Positions 21,511 to 33,901 of a stretch of DNA of 64,000 nt are shown here, piece after piece. The first letter of the stretch is position 1. Each line of letters opens with the position of its first letter. Made by a program: the position numbers and the translations under genes. This DNA is from Zymoseptoria tritici IPO323 (lineage: Eukaryota; Ascomycota; Dothideomycetes; Mycosphaerellales; Mycosphaerellaceae). The notes beneath the pieces are model-generated. The model ran no database searches, was not told the origin of the DNA, and was given only the letters and a program-made list of their open reading frames with translations. The stretch lies in contig NC_018209.1 of the NCBI RefSeq assembly GCF_000219625.1, positions 682,001-746,000 of the forward strand. Direction: 5' to 3'.

Positions 21511-21966
21511 CTATTTCCCCTGCGTAAGGGTGATGTAGGCATCGGACGGAGACTGGCAAATCTGGTCTTGCCCAGCGGTGTGGCAGTATGGGTCGGCGAT
21601 GTGGGTGGTACCGTGGAACGACAAGGTTGGGGCACCGCTTGTGAACAACCGCAACACTCCCGATTCCTGAGAGTAGGCGAAGTAGAAAGCCTCGCTCTCG
21701 AGGCAGGGATAGATGACATTGTCCTGCCAGTTGTCGGTTTGCCTCTTGGTGTCTCTGTCAAATGGAATGCAGTGGACGTGGGTGGTGTCGCCGTTGGTCC
21801 CGAAGATTTCAAACGTGACGAAGGTGATGTCGTCGTCGTTGGTCTTGCGCTCGGTGAAGCCCTTGATGTCGTAGGTGCGGGACGTGGCCGGGTTTGGGGC
21901 CGATGGGGCCGCGATGGCAGAGCCGGCCATCAGGGCGAGAGCAGACGTGATGATGAAGGACTGCAT
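21511..21966 (-). CDS. Small secreted cysteine-containing protein, Alt a 1 (AA1)-like effector candidate
   Basis: Intronless, 151 residues. Residues 1-20 are a textbook signal peptide (MQSFIITSALALMAGSAIAA). The mature part has four cysteines at 66, 88, 128 and 137 and a run of short beta-type strands (ITFVTFEIFG, AFYFAYS, VLRLFTS). Spacing and strand pattern recall the Alt a 1-like fold that Dothideomycetes deploy as secreted, plant-interacting proteins, but identity is not high enough for me to be sure. No transmembrane or GPI tail. The gene sits alone between 0.55-1.9 kb gene-poor flanks and has a TATA-like box upstream, features common in effector genes. An unrelated small secreted protein is the alternative. 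Confidence 0.75.
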   Translation of the reverse strand: MQSFIITSALALMAGSAIAAPSAPNPATSRTYDIKGFTERKTNDDDITFVTFEIFGTNGDTTHVHCIPFDRDTKRQTDNWQDNVIYPCLESEAFYFAYSQESGVLRLFTSGAPTLSFHGTTHIADPYCHTAGQDQICQSPSDAYITLTQGK

Positions 21967-23900
21967 TGTGGTTTGAAAGTGGGTGATTTGACTTGAAGTC
22001 TTGTTGAGGTTTGGAGAGTTGAAGCTGCTGTTGAAGATTGTAGTGAAGTTGTTTGTTGATGGGAGCGAGGAGCCGGGTGGACGGACCTATCTATATATGC
22101 TCCTAGGCATGGCCCTCTGGACACTTGTTGAGTCCTGATCTTGTCGTGTGAACGACATCCCAGCCGATCGAACGACATATGCCTCGTGTAAGACTCAAGT
22201 ACAGCACCTTCGCACATCGGACGGTGGGCGTCAGGGGGCTAAGTCTGGGGTTGAATTGGCTGACTGCCTTGCAATCCAGCCATTAGCCTGCGGACAAGGA
22301 TTGGGTCAGCACACCGACATTGAGAACTCTACCAGGAGGTCCGTGAGAAGCGAACCGACGACTCCGAGTCCATTTGAGCTTGTTGCGTGATTGATGATCG
22401 CTGTGAGAGGGCTCGATAGAGTCGTTGACAGTAAGGGATATAAGGTTCCTGAGTACGGGGCACAGTCGGCAAGTCGTATTAGCGTCGGCATTGACCGGCT
22501 CGGTGGTGTACATATCGAGAAATGACCTGATCCGTACCCGGTAGACGGTGTCAAGAAGCTTCAGACTGTGGACTGCACATGGTGGGCAGTGCTTACGCCG
22601 ACAACTCAATCGACATCCTCCACCGGGCAAGAATCGACGATTTCTGGGCTCTGCATTGGTTCCGGAGCTGGCGGTGTTGTCTTCAGGGGACGAGCATTGC
22701 TTTCTGTTTTTGGTCCAGAGTCTATATGTCCATCCTGGTATCGACCTCTCCGGCTCATCCGTACACTCCAAGTCATTTTCCACGGCATGCAAAGCATGGA
22801 ATAGTCGGGCAGTTTTCTACTAAGGTACCAGCAGGAAGATCAAGTCAGTCAGACAGGTGACCTGACTGCGTTGTTGGTTACTCATACAGATGACTTAGCT
22901 GTATGGTGGTCGGGAACTCGCACGAGCGGATGCAGGTACCCTCATCTCAGATTCGAAATGTCTGAACCTCGCATCGAGAGGTGTCGGGTGCCAGGTCGGT
23001 TTTATGCGATGAAGTGGTACCAGCGGAGGTCCGAACATTGTGAGTCGAGGAGCTCGTGAGTGGAGCTTGATACCTTACTAGTACCCCTGCGTTGAATGAG
23101 GTCAGATCTGATAACGACCGACTACTTTTTCGGTTTGATAGCTTGACAGCTTCGCTGTGATACCTAAAGACTCTCAATGCGAGTTGTCGTTCCCGTTCCA
23201 ACAATTAATTGTTCCTGGGACACCGTGATTCTTGGTCACGCAATTGAGGCACTCAGGTTTTCACCCTTTTTCCATGGTCATGTGACCTCACGAGGCTTTC
23301 CATGTGAGCGATAGTCGCGAGTCTCCAAAATTCGACAGAAAGCGATCAATTCCATTCATCGCAGAGCAGAGCATATGGAAAGTTGGAACGGCAACAGAAG
23401 TACGATTTGAATACTCTGATTGAATTAGCGATCGCGGGCACGATCTTACGCTGTGCTCGTTCAAAAGTCGCTCCCGTCCTTCTCCACATTTAGAACTATC
23501 TGAAGCCTTGGCGAATGCCTTCCGCATACCGGACCGCCAAACCGTAGCGACCTCCTTCCAACTACCCTACGACTTCTCCTTCTACTTCCCTAGGACCACA
23601 ATTCGCACAACCGGAGCCTTCGACACATCGCGACAGAAATTGCGTCTGCTCCATGCTGACCAACTCCAGATTCGTGTCGTGAGACGCTCGCGCGCGCGCT
23701 GTCCTCCACGAATCCGCCACCACCGAGCACGGACCCGATTCCGCGTCCCGCCTGCTGGACCTCACGTTCGCGATCCAGACTCGAAGAGTTGAGACGTCTT
23801 TCCACGACCACCACAACTCCTCCATTGTCAGTCTGATCGTCGAATTCGACGCACACCTCACCACCCGTACGCGTGCGCGCGAGTTGCGCTTGCCTCCGCC
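21967..23900. other. Long divergent intergenic region
   Basis: 1.93 kb between the small secreted protein (-) and the KDM4 gene (+). Frames of 60-170 codons occur on both strands, several overlapping each other at 22283-22860. None has a domain, good start context or splice support. The right third, from about 23500, is C-rich with repeated cgc/gcg words and is probably the KDM4 promoter and leader. Words shared with 21021-21118 occur at 22911-23029. Confidence 0.4.
22092..22097 (-). promoter_or_regulatory. TATA-like box of the small secreted protein gene
   Basis: TATATA, read on the minus strand, 126 nt upstream of the ATG at 21966. Position and sequence fit a fungal TATA box with an untranslated leader of about 60-100 nt. 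Confidence 0.5.
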
Positions 23901-26900
23901 ATGGCAGCGACCGCCGATCGCGCAGCGAATGCCTCCGAGGCTGTCGCGAAACCGTCCATCGAGCACCCTCCGAAACCGACTGCTGCCTTGACACCACCTA
24001 CTAGTGAAGAGATGAATGAGATGAAGAATGAGTCCCAGGAGGATTCGGAGTTGTCGGATTTGGACTTGGACGAGGATGACGATATGGAGGAGATCAAACC
24101 AGATCGTGAGTCGTGATGAATGGGACAATACACAACGCAGGACTGATGTACCTCTGCAGACTACTGGGACGAAGAGAATGGTGGAAGAATTCCCGTCTTC
24201 AAGCCTACCATGCAGCAATTTGCAAGCTTCAAGAAATTTGTCGATCGCATTGACTCATATGGAATGAAGTCAGGTATGCTATCGGTAATATGTCTGTTGC
24301 TACTGACCTATTGCTGACCCATGACAGGTATCGTGAAAGTCATCCCACCCAAGGAATGGTATGTGGCACCTTTGAGTATACTCATCGAACAAGTCCTAAC
24401 ACAATACAGGCGCGACAACCTTCCCGCGTTGGACGAATACGTGAAGCGAATTCGAATCAAGAATCCGATCACTCAGGAGTTTAACGGCACATTTGGAACC
24501 TACACACAGCAGAACGTCGAGAAGCAGCGATCGTACAATCTTCCGGAGTGGAAGGCCTTGACCGAGGAATCCCAGTATCAACCACCGGCACGGCGAGGTG
24601 AGAGGCGAAAGAATCAGGAAAAGGTTGTGCGAGGTGGCGGTGGCCTCCGTGGACGTGCTGCAGCGGCTGCAGCTGCCCCAGCTGATGGTGGCGAGCCGCC
24701 GGCGAAGAGAAAGCCAGGTCGTCCACGTCGTAATCCACTGCCGACCGAGGAGCCTGCTTCAGATGACGAATCGAAACGCAAGACCAACGGAAAGACCCCG
24801 CCAACGCCCAGTTCTCCTGCTCCTGCCAAGAAGCCGAGAGGACGTCCACCAAAGGGCGGCCAGAACAAGTCCGTGTCCTCCCGTCGACTGAATAACACAT
24901 CGGAAGCAGTTGACGTAGTGGACGAAAAGGCGTTCAAGAACTTCGACTATCGCATGGACGGTCTCGACGAGTACACTCCGGAACGCTGTGCTGAACTCGA
25001 AACACATTACTGGAAAAGTCTTGGGTTCAACCAACCTATGTATGCCGCCGATATGCCGGGCTCTCTCTTCGACGAAACTCCCAACAGCTGGAATGTGGCG
25101 AAGTTGGAGAATCTGCTTGATGTCCTCGGTACCAAGGTTCCAGGTGTCAATACCGCGTATCTTTACATGGGAATGTGGAAGGCAACGTTCGCTTGGCATC
25201 TGGAGGATGTGGACCTCTACAGCATCAACTACATCCACTTCGGCGCCCCGAAGCAATGGTACAGTATATCTCAGGAAGACGCACGCAAATTCGAGAAGGC
25301 GATGAAGTCCAACTGGCCTGTCGACGCCAAGAACTGCGATCAGTTTCTCCGGCACAAGACCTACCTGATATCTCCCGATGTCCTGCAGAAGCAGTATGGC
25401 GTCAAGGTCAACAAGCTGGTCCATTACGAGGGCGAATTCGTTATCACATATCCATACGGCTACCACTCGGGCTACAATATCGGCTACAACTGCGCCGAGT
25501 CGGTCAACTTCGCTACTGAGTCATGGCTTGAATATGGTCGCATCGCTCGCAAGTGCAATTGCGAGTCGGACAATGTGTGGGTTGATGTTTCGGAGATCGA
25601 GCGGAAGTTGCGTGGTGAGCCGACACCGGAGTACTACGAGGAGACCGATGAGGAAGACGATCTTGAAGATGAAGACGGAGGAAACTTACCATCTCCTCCT
25701 GCAAGTGTCAAAGGACAGAAGGCACCTTCGAAGAAACGCAAGCGCGAAACGAAGCAAGAAGCGCCGAAGAAGAAGAAGAAGATTCGGATCCGCATTCGTG
25801 CCCCGACCCGCGAGCCGTGCACTATGTGTCCGAACGACAATCCGTGGGAGCCACTGCTGCCCACCGACAATGGCAAAAAGGCTCATCTGTCGTGTGCTCT
25901 ATACACTCCGGAGACATTCATCACGACCGAGAATGGCAAGCAGAAGGTTTGTGGTGCAGCGAATATCGACAAGGCGAGGCTGGAGCTGAAGTGCAACTAC
26001 TGCCGCTCCAAGCGTGGCGCTTGCTTTCAGTGCTCGTCCAAGAAGTGCACGCGAGCCTTCCACGCTAGCTGCGCGGTGGCCGCCGGTGTGCTTGTGGATT
26101 CTGGTCTGGTGCCGACTTTCGACGAGGATGGCACTGAGTACTATGAGGAAGGTTATGACTTCCGATGCCGATACCACAGGCCGAAAATGCCCAAGAATCC
26201 TAATCTGGACGCCATGGAGAGCAGCAAGCGCATCAACAACTTTGCCAAGGAGCTCAAGCCGAACGACACGGTGCAGGCGCAGTATGTCGGGGCTGAGGTC
26301 TTCGGTGGTCTTGTTATCGAGAACAGGCCGAGCGAATTGACCCTTGTTGTTGATGTTCTGCCTGATGGGTAAGCTGCCATTTCGCTATATGCATCTCTTC
26401 GAAGCTAACGATTGTTCAGGGAGCGAGTTGAAGTCGAGTACAAATACGTCTGCGTCTTGGACCCTGACGATTCTGTACGACCCAAGCCATCCGCCAGCGC
26501 TCTTCCCATGCCCGAGAATATGCACAAGATGAATTTCTCCCTCGCGAATCGCCAAGATGGTGTTCCGACACAAGATGAGCTATTCAACAACGACCCCAAT
26601 TATAAGTGGCACGACTTCTACAACCTTCACACCCCACCACCAGGCTACCAAAGCTCCCTCTTGAAAGCACCGCAGAAGCTCAAGGTCGATTTTGCCTCGC
26701 CGGATCAGCTTTATTACTACCTTCCAAAGATCTCGACCGAAGCCAAAGTGTTCTTCACGGACAAGCCAGGCGGCACGAAGGCAGTTCCAAAGGCCAACTT
26801 CATGGATCGCATGACCACCAAACCCGCCTACAACTATCCGCCAGCCAAGCAGTCCTTGCCGCCTGCTTCCTCCAATGCATCTGGACCCATGCGCATACAG

Positions 26901-28328
26901 CCGGCTCAAAATGCGGTGGCTATGAACGCTGCTGCGGCGGCGCGCGACAGCGCAAAACCGTATGTCTACAAGCCAAAGGAACCGGCGAGGCCAAACGCCT
27001 TGTGTGCTGTCGACTACCAGGCTTTGGCTAACCAGCGCAGCTTTCTCGCCGAGGGCCATCGCCAATCATACGGCCAAGCACAGCCGCAAGCGCAGCAGAT
27101 CCAGCCACACCAGCTGCATCAGCAATACCCACAAGCAATGCAGTATAGCTATCCGCACAACGATGTTAGCCGCACCCCAACCCCGCTGCGATCGTTCCCA
27201 TCTGATCAGTACTACTCCTCGAAGACACTGCCGGCGGCCTATCAGGGCGAGTACTCGTCGTTCCGGCGACAATCTCAGGGTGCTCAGACCATGCAGCGAC
27301 CAGTCTTCGAGAACGCAGGGTTCACTCCGTCAAACTCGCAACAGCGAATGGCGCCAAATTATGGAACAGCTCCACATGGCGGTACCATGCCGGGGAACGG
27401 AACATCCATGCCACCGAATCCATACGCGCCAGGAGTGAGCAGCCGGCCATCATCTGCTGCGCAAAACCGCCACTCTCCTAACGCTACTCACGCCGACCCC
27501 ACAACGTCCGACGATGCGCATACAGACGTGGCATACATCCAGAATCTGCAAAAGTACCCGTACCTCATGAACAGCTTCTGTCGCCGACCTAAGGTATATG
27601 AGTCGCCATACCCTGTCGGAGGTGGATTCGCGCCGAAATATCAGCCCCTCGAGCTGCACAAGCAAGACGAGCATGGACCAATCTCACATCGCACTCCTTC
27701 CAACTCGATTTCGGGCGATGCCGCGAGGCCAAGTAGCCAACAGTGGACGCCGCCATCGAAGATGTGGACTGGCCCGCCACCGGCCGCGGACGCAGCATAC
27801 CGCCAACAAGCACAATCCCAGCCAGCTTCCCAGCGCTACGTGCAGGTTTCTCACCAGACTCCGCAGGAGTTCCAGCGACAGATCCAAGGTCTTCCGAGCA
27901 CGGCGAGTCGTGAAGGCGCCCATGCGAGAATGCTCCGAGAGCAGGGCTACCAGGCATATTCTCCTTCCACCGGCTTTCCACGAAACAGCTTTGGCCAGAC
28001 GTACGACACTGCAAAGATGTGGCACAGCCCGCAGGCGCCGACACCAAGTCCACTGTCGGATCCCAACACTCCGGGCTACGCACATTCTCGTGGTCAGACG
28101 CCGAACAACATGACGCACTGGAATGCGATGGCTCGACCAGACATGTCATACATGGTCACTCAGCGAGCTCCGCAGCAGCATTACCAACCGCAACAGTACC
28201 AGCAACAGCCCCCGCCACCGCAGCAGCAATACCAACAGCAGCTGCCACAGCAACAACAGGCGCCCGGTGCTGGGTACGGTCCGATGTTGCCTCAGATGGG
28301 AGGGCACGAGACGTGGAGGTACAACTAG
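23901..28328 (+). CDS. KDM4-family histone lysine demethylase (JmjN, JmjC, extended PHD, Tudor-like)
   Basis: Five exons, 23901-24105, 24160-24273, 24328-24358, 24410-26368 and 26420-28328, give 1405 residues; introns are 51-54 nt. JmjN (about 75-117) has IPVFKPTMQQF and IVKVIPPKEW. Two AT-hook-like motifs, KPGRPRR and KPRGRPPK, lie near 218 and 257. JmjC (about 330-490) keeps the Fe(II) triad: His380 and Glu382 in WHLED, and the second His (about 469) in YGYHSGYN. A Cys/His-rich extended PHD spans about 587-702, and a Tudor-like block follows to about 790. The last 600 residues are Gln/Pro/Tyr-rich. KDM4 enzymes use 2-oxoglutarate and oxygen to demethylate H3K9me3/H3K36me3; Aspergillus KdmA is the closest relative I know. 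Exon 3 is only 31 nt. It should act in the nucleus. Confidence 0.95.
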
Positions 28329-29100
28329 GAGGCAGTATAGATTACGCCTCGTGCGGGAGCATTTCGATGGTGATGAATAAGGAGGAGGATGCAGGGCAGC
28401 AGCAATTGACAACATCATGCAGTCACGAAGAAGGGACCATGCGATTAGTGAATACCTTAGGCTTGGATGATATTGTAGAATACAGAGTTTTGCAATGGCA
28501 CGATCGCTCCGCTCTAGTCATAGATGACCCAGCCGTCATGTTGACCTTGTCTGGTTCAATTTCGACATAAATGACGCTGCTGCTCGTGTGCGGCCTGAGG
28601 CATTAACGACAGCAATGGATTTTCAGCAAAGTGAGAAGAACCCGACGAGTGCAAAGGCACGTATCATGTATGAAACATCAGTACGAACTCTGAATCACGC
28701 AGACTACCCATCCTACCGTGAGAACGGAAGTCCCTTATATGCGTCAAAGTAATGCCGATTCGACAATGCAAGGAACGTCTCTCCGGACTCGCGTGCCTGC
28801 CGAGGAGCCCAATGGGGTAAAGCTTCCTCCGATTCTGCTCTTGCAGCCCTTTGGAGCAAGCAGCCACACTTATTATCTGCACAACAGCATTAAAGAAGCT
28901 CCCACATGAATCGTCCATCACGCCGTCCATCCATCGCATTGTAACCACCTCCTCCCCGTGTACCATATCACCACCACCGCTCGACATTCCGCTCCGCCAT
29001 CCCCGACTCGCAGCATCCTCCTCTGGACCAGCTGCCATCCTCCAACCACCGACTCGCGTCCGTTGCTTCTCGCTCTTTCGCACCTCTGCACTCGAACAAA
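28329..29100. other. Intergenic region before the GYF gene
   Basis: 772 bp between two plus-strand genes: 3' UTR of KDM4 and promoter of the GYF gene. The last 200 bp are C/T-rich, as in many fungal promoters. No gene supported. Confidence 0.4.
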
Positions 29101-32100
29101 ATGGCGCATTCTTTCGCTTCCGCTGCCGCCGGCGTCAACTCCAATGCAAATTCCAATCCACCACGCGACCCAGCTTCCGACTGGTGAGTTCTTCTCGAAA
29201 GCCCACAAGTGGCGCGACGTCACCGCGAGCACACGCGACAAACACTGCTTCCTTTGCCAAGACATTTTACTGACATCTATGGTGTGATCTATAGGGCTCG
29301 TAGAACGAACGGAGCGACTCAGACCTTCCGTCGACCATCGGGCGCCACGACGACACCTTCTGCAACTCCACAAACCGACGGCGCGGCTTCTCAACCCGCG
29401 CGTTACGTTCCTCCGCATCGCAACGGCACCATTCCTGACACTCGCTACACCCGCGAACAGCTTCTCGACATCTACAAGAGCCAATTGAGTTCAGAGGGCG
29501 GCTTGCGGGACGGCCTGCCGAATCTCGTGGTGGGTGGCTGGGCGCCGGACATCACCAATGGAAATTCGTCAGGTTGGGGCAGGAATGACCACTCTCGCGA
29601 AGCTCAGAACGGACCTGACGCGTGCTGGGATCGAGAAGGGAACGTCGAACCATTAGGATTGGTGGAGATGGATGATGAAGAGCGTGAGGTGAGCTTTGAC
29701 AACCACACATGCGAGAGTGGAGAGCGAATACTAATTTGCGAGGATAGTTCTTCATGACGTCCGTCAACACCCCTCTGAAATCTGCCCCGGCTCCTCACAA
29801 GGACGGTCAAGCTCCAAATGGTCTCGGTGGCCGCAAACTTTCGATTTCCAACAATGCTGCTAGTCCTGGTGGTTACGGACTCCCTTCCCCTAGTCTGACT
29901 AGAGGTGCGGGTCGCCGCCGTGAGACCAGCGAGTCTTATCCCTTCCCGCAGAACGTCTCCTCGCCGGGAGGCTTCGGCCGTGACGACACCCGTGCTCAGT
30001 CGCCGCCTGCCTCGCTGCTCCGCCGGAGGACCGACATCAAAGACGCTGGCAAGACAGAGGGAAGTGAAAGTGAGGATAAAAGTACCAACCCTTTTGGCTC
30101 GATCAAGCGGAATCCCAATGGACCTCTCTCTGCTGGATTCGCAGCCCCTACGTCGCCCTGGTCTGCTGGTCCTCAAAGCGCGGGAATGTCTCCAATGGGC
30201 TCTTTTGGTAATTTTGGTCTTGGTAGCGGTGCAGGACAATTGCCTGGATCTGCTGAGAAGAGCCGCGCGTTGGGGAGTGGCCGAGCGGAAAGCCGGTTCA
30301 AAAATGTTCTGAGCAAAGATGGAGGAGAGGAGTCTTCGCAAAGGACATTGGAGAGCAAGGCCAGCATGACCGGATTGTCTAGGGTGAATGAGAATGAATC
30401 CTGGCAACCTCAAGGTCGTGGTGGTCCATCGGAATCTGCTGAAGATAACCAGCCAAGTGGCAGCGCAGTCCTCGCTGCGGACGCCGATGCCAGTCCATCG
30501 AACCCTAGGCAAGGCTATCGCGGCTTCGGAACCCCCAGCCGCCAAGGCACACAGGACGATTTCGGCTTCGGCGCCTTTGGTATGACTTCTGACACAGCGC
30601 ATGGCTTTGGCAACACGCGCGCCGGCCAGTCTGCCGCCGGCAACACCGAGCCGATGAGCCCCACCGGAACCAATCCATATCAATCTCCCGAGCAGCAGGG
30701 CGTCGATCGCATGACTGAAGAACCCGAACACGACATAAGCGAATCCCACAGCGCGCATCTGCCTGGACTCGGCGGACTGGGTGGCCTCGGTGCGCTGCCA
30801 AATCTTGGACGGGTACCCGGCGGTCCTGCGGGTGACCGCAGTCAGACCTCTAGCGTTGGTCCCAATCGCGGCTTTGGAGGCTTAGGCGGCCTTGGTCAGT
30901 TGGGCAATGTAGGCGCTGGAGGATGGCCTTCGTCTCAAGCAGGTCTCGGCACTCCTGGCAGACAGACTGCTGGACTATCAAACGCCTTCGGCAATGGCCT
31001 CTTCAACATGTCGGACGTACAATCTCCAGGACTTGCTGGTCTTGGAGGCGGTATGCTTGGTGGTCCCGGAGCGCCATATGGAGGAAGCCGCATGGCTAGC
31101 ATGTTCCCGCCCAGTATGCAGGATTCGATGCGCCAGCACGATGCTCATCACGATGACGGCAATGGTAGATTCGGCGCATTTGACCAGAGCAGGGGCACGG
31201 ATAGTCCATTCGGCAATCCGGGGTTTGCCGGACAGCAAGACACTGGAGACGGTCAATTTGGCCAGGAACAGGACAATTCTCAATCCCACGGCCAATCTCA
31301 GGTCCAGGGTAGCTCTGCTTCCAACCAGCCTCCTGCTCCCCAGCAGCGGACCATGGTCATGCCCGATCGTATGAGATGGATCTACCGTGATCCGCAGGGA
31401 CAGACTCAAGGCCCCTGGTCCGGTCTGGAAATGCACGACTGGTACAAGGCTGGATTCTTCTCGCCCGAGCTGCTGGTCAAGAAGTATGAGGACCCGGATT
31501 ACGAGCCTCTGGCTCAGCTGATTCGTCGCATTGGTAACTCTCGTGAGCCGTTTTTGGTGCCCCAGATTGGTATCCCTCATGGTGCTCCGTCGACCGCTGC
31601 CGCTACTCCTTGGGCTGGTGCTGGACCTGCTCCAGGCCCTGCTCCAGTGGCTGGAGGTGCTCAGCCGCCATTCGCTTCCAGCTTCCCAAGCTTCGGGACG
31701 ACTTTGACCGCTGATCAGCAGAACGCCCTTGAGCGTAGGAAGCAAGAGGAGCAGTATCTTATGGCTCGTCAGAAGGAACATCTCGCGCAAGCTCAGATAG
31801 CCCAGCGCATGCACGGGCACTCGCTCGCCGGTCAGCTTCACCACCATGCGAGTGCGCACAGTCTGCAGTCTCAGCCCAGCTTTGGCAGCATCGCAAGCCC
31901 TACCGCCTACCAGCCTAGCCCTATCCAGGGTCCTGCTGCTGGTGGTCCGGTTGGTCAAGGCTTCTTCGACAACTCTTTCCGTGGACCACAGGCGGGTGGC
32001 CTTGGCGCCGTTGGCGTAGGCATTGACTCTCTTGGAAACATTCGCGAAGAAGAGATCCCAGGCATGGACAGATTGAACCTTGGAGGCAATCGTGCCGGAG

Positions 32101-33736
32101 CTGGACAATTTGGCGCTCCCGGACAGCCCTTCTCAGCGCAGCAGCATGGCCAGGACGATCATGACAAGCAGATCCACCGGATGCTTCAAGATCGTGCGAG
32201 ATTGCAGCAAGAGCAGACTGAGCATGACGCCCGTCAGAACAATGATGAGGGACCGGAGACGAACGAGCGCCTGCAGCAGTTCCAGCAATTGCAGCAACAG
32301 AATTCGATGTCAACGATCGATGCTCGCTTTCATCAAGCACAGGAGAAGGCCCTCGCCACTGAGACAAAGGCCGCCACCAAGGCAGAGCAGCCATCCCAGG
32401 AGCCGCTTTCTTTGACCGAGCAAGTCCAGAAAGCCGCTTCGGCCAAGCACTCGCCGGCACCTCAACAGCCTGGCCTGCCTCAGCCCTTCCCACCTGCGCC
32501 ATCTCAGTCTCCATTGCCAGCACCAGCTGCACAGCGTGCTGGTAGGCAGAGCGTCGCTGACCAGCTTCAGACCGACTCTCGCGATCGTTCCTCGACTCCG
32601 TCTGTTGACACTCCCAGTATCGCGGTCGCGCCATGGGCCAAGGAGCCAGCTGAAGCTTCTCGCGGACCTTCTCTCAAGGAGATTCAAGAGGCAGAGGCTA
32701 AGAAGGCTGCTGAAGCCGAAGAGGTTGCCGCAGCCGCTCGTCGTGCTGCTTTTCAACGCGAGCTGGAGGCTCAAGCTCACGTGAACACCGCTCCTCAGCC
32801 AGGTCTGCCAACATCCTCTACTTGGGGTGCCGTAACGCCAACTGCAGGCACGCCAACTGGCGCCATGCCTGCTGCATGGGCCAAGACTGCTAGCAAACCT
32901 GCTGGACCAACCGCGTCCAAGACTCTAGCTCAGATCCAGAAGGAGGAAGAGGCACGTAAGAGAAAGTTGGCCGCCGCTGCTGCTGCCGCTCAGGCCCAAG
33001 CCAGCCTTATGGGCGCTGCGCCTGCTCCCGCGGTAGGTAAGAGCTACGCGACTTTAGCCGGCAAGATCACCATTCCTCCAGTCAACCCGAACGCTCCTGG
33101 TTCGGCGTGGACTACTGTCGGTGCGAGCGGGAAGGTCAAGACTCCCGGTGGTCCAGCGATCAGCCCAGCTAGCACGCGCACTGCGAGTCAGGGTGTGCTC
33201 CCAGCTGCGGCATCCATTCCTGCTGCGATTGCATCTCCCGCACTCGTCAGAAAAGCTCCAGTCAGCCGCTCAGCCTCGATGGCCAACCCAGGTGCTGTCA
33301 ATCCTCATGATGAATTTCGCAAGTGGGCTATCAACGAGCTGAGGCCTGATCTGAAGAAGGGTATCAATGGTGAGTCGAAGGATTCTCACTCCATGTAGAG
33401 AATTGTGCTAACTTTCCCGCAGTTGATGAGTTCGTCGGAACGCTTGTCATCCTCCCACCCGAGAGCGAGGTCATCACCGAGGCTGTGCATGGTGTCTCAA
33501 ACACGATCGACTCCCGCCACTTCGCCGAAGAATTCATTCGCCGCAAGCGTCTCGCCGACAAGGGCCTTGTGGACACCAGCATTCCGAAGAGCGCATCGCC
33601 AGCTCTCGCCGCAGACAACAAGACTGGTGGTTGGAACGAAGTCGCAAAGAAGGGTCCGAGCAAGGAGCCCGTGAAGGAGGAGGCTAACGGCAACTTCCGC
33701 GTTGTAGCATCGAAGAAGAAGGGAGGAAAGAAGTAG
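29101..33736 (+). CDS. GYF-domain protein (Smy2/Syh1/GIGYF family)
   Basis: Four exons, 29101-29183, 29295-29688, 29748-33369 and 33423-33736, give 1470 residues; introns 111, 59 and 53 nt. The GYF domain at about 700-765 has the signature RWIYRDPQGQTQGPWSGLEM followed by WYKAGFFSPELLVKK, which binds Pro-rich PPGL/PPGF peptides. The N-terminal 160 residues contain the RY-PPHRNG and DTRYTREQLLDIYKSQ motifs seen in this family. The N-terminal half is Gly/Ser/Asn-rich; the second half has Gln-rich coiled coil and an AEAKKAAEAEEVAAAARR helix. The C-terminus, after the last intron, is a compact helical block ending in KKKGGKK. Relatives act in mRNA decay, translational repression and vesicle traffic in the cytoplasm. 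Long antisense frames inside it are composition artefacts. Confidence 0.93.
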
Positions 33737-33901
33737 ATGTGGGTTGGATGTCAGAAGCGATGTCATTCGTTGACAATGAACTTGACGACTGATCGTCCAA
33801 TTGATGAACGGCTTGTAAAACGATTGAGTGGGCGGAGTATGTAAGATATCACAGCCGCAGAACCACTATCCGTTCGCTCACTATACTTTCACCTTGGTGG
33901 A

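Noticed and set aside
22283..22860. Cluster of overlapping 60-170-codon frames on both strands
   Set aside because: Frames overlap in four readings, several use non-ATG starts, and none has a domain, signal peptide or splice partner.
29604..32108. Two long antisense frames (384 and 376 codons) on the minus strand within the GYF gene
   Set aside because: They lie opposite a well-supported coding exon with a clear GYF domain; codon bias and Gly/Gln-rich composition create open antisense frames. No domains or signals.
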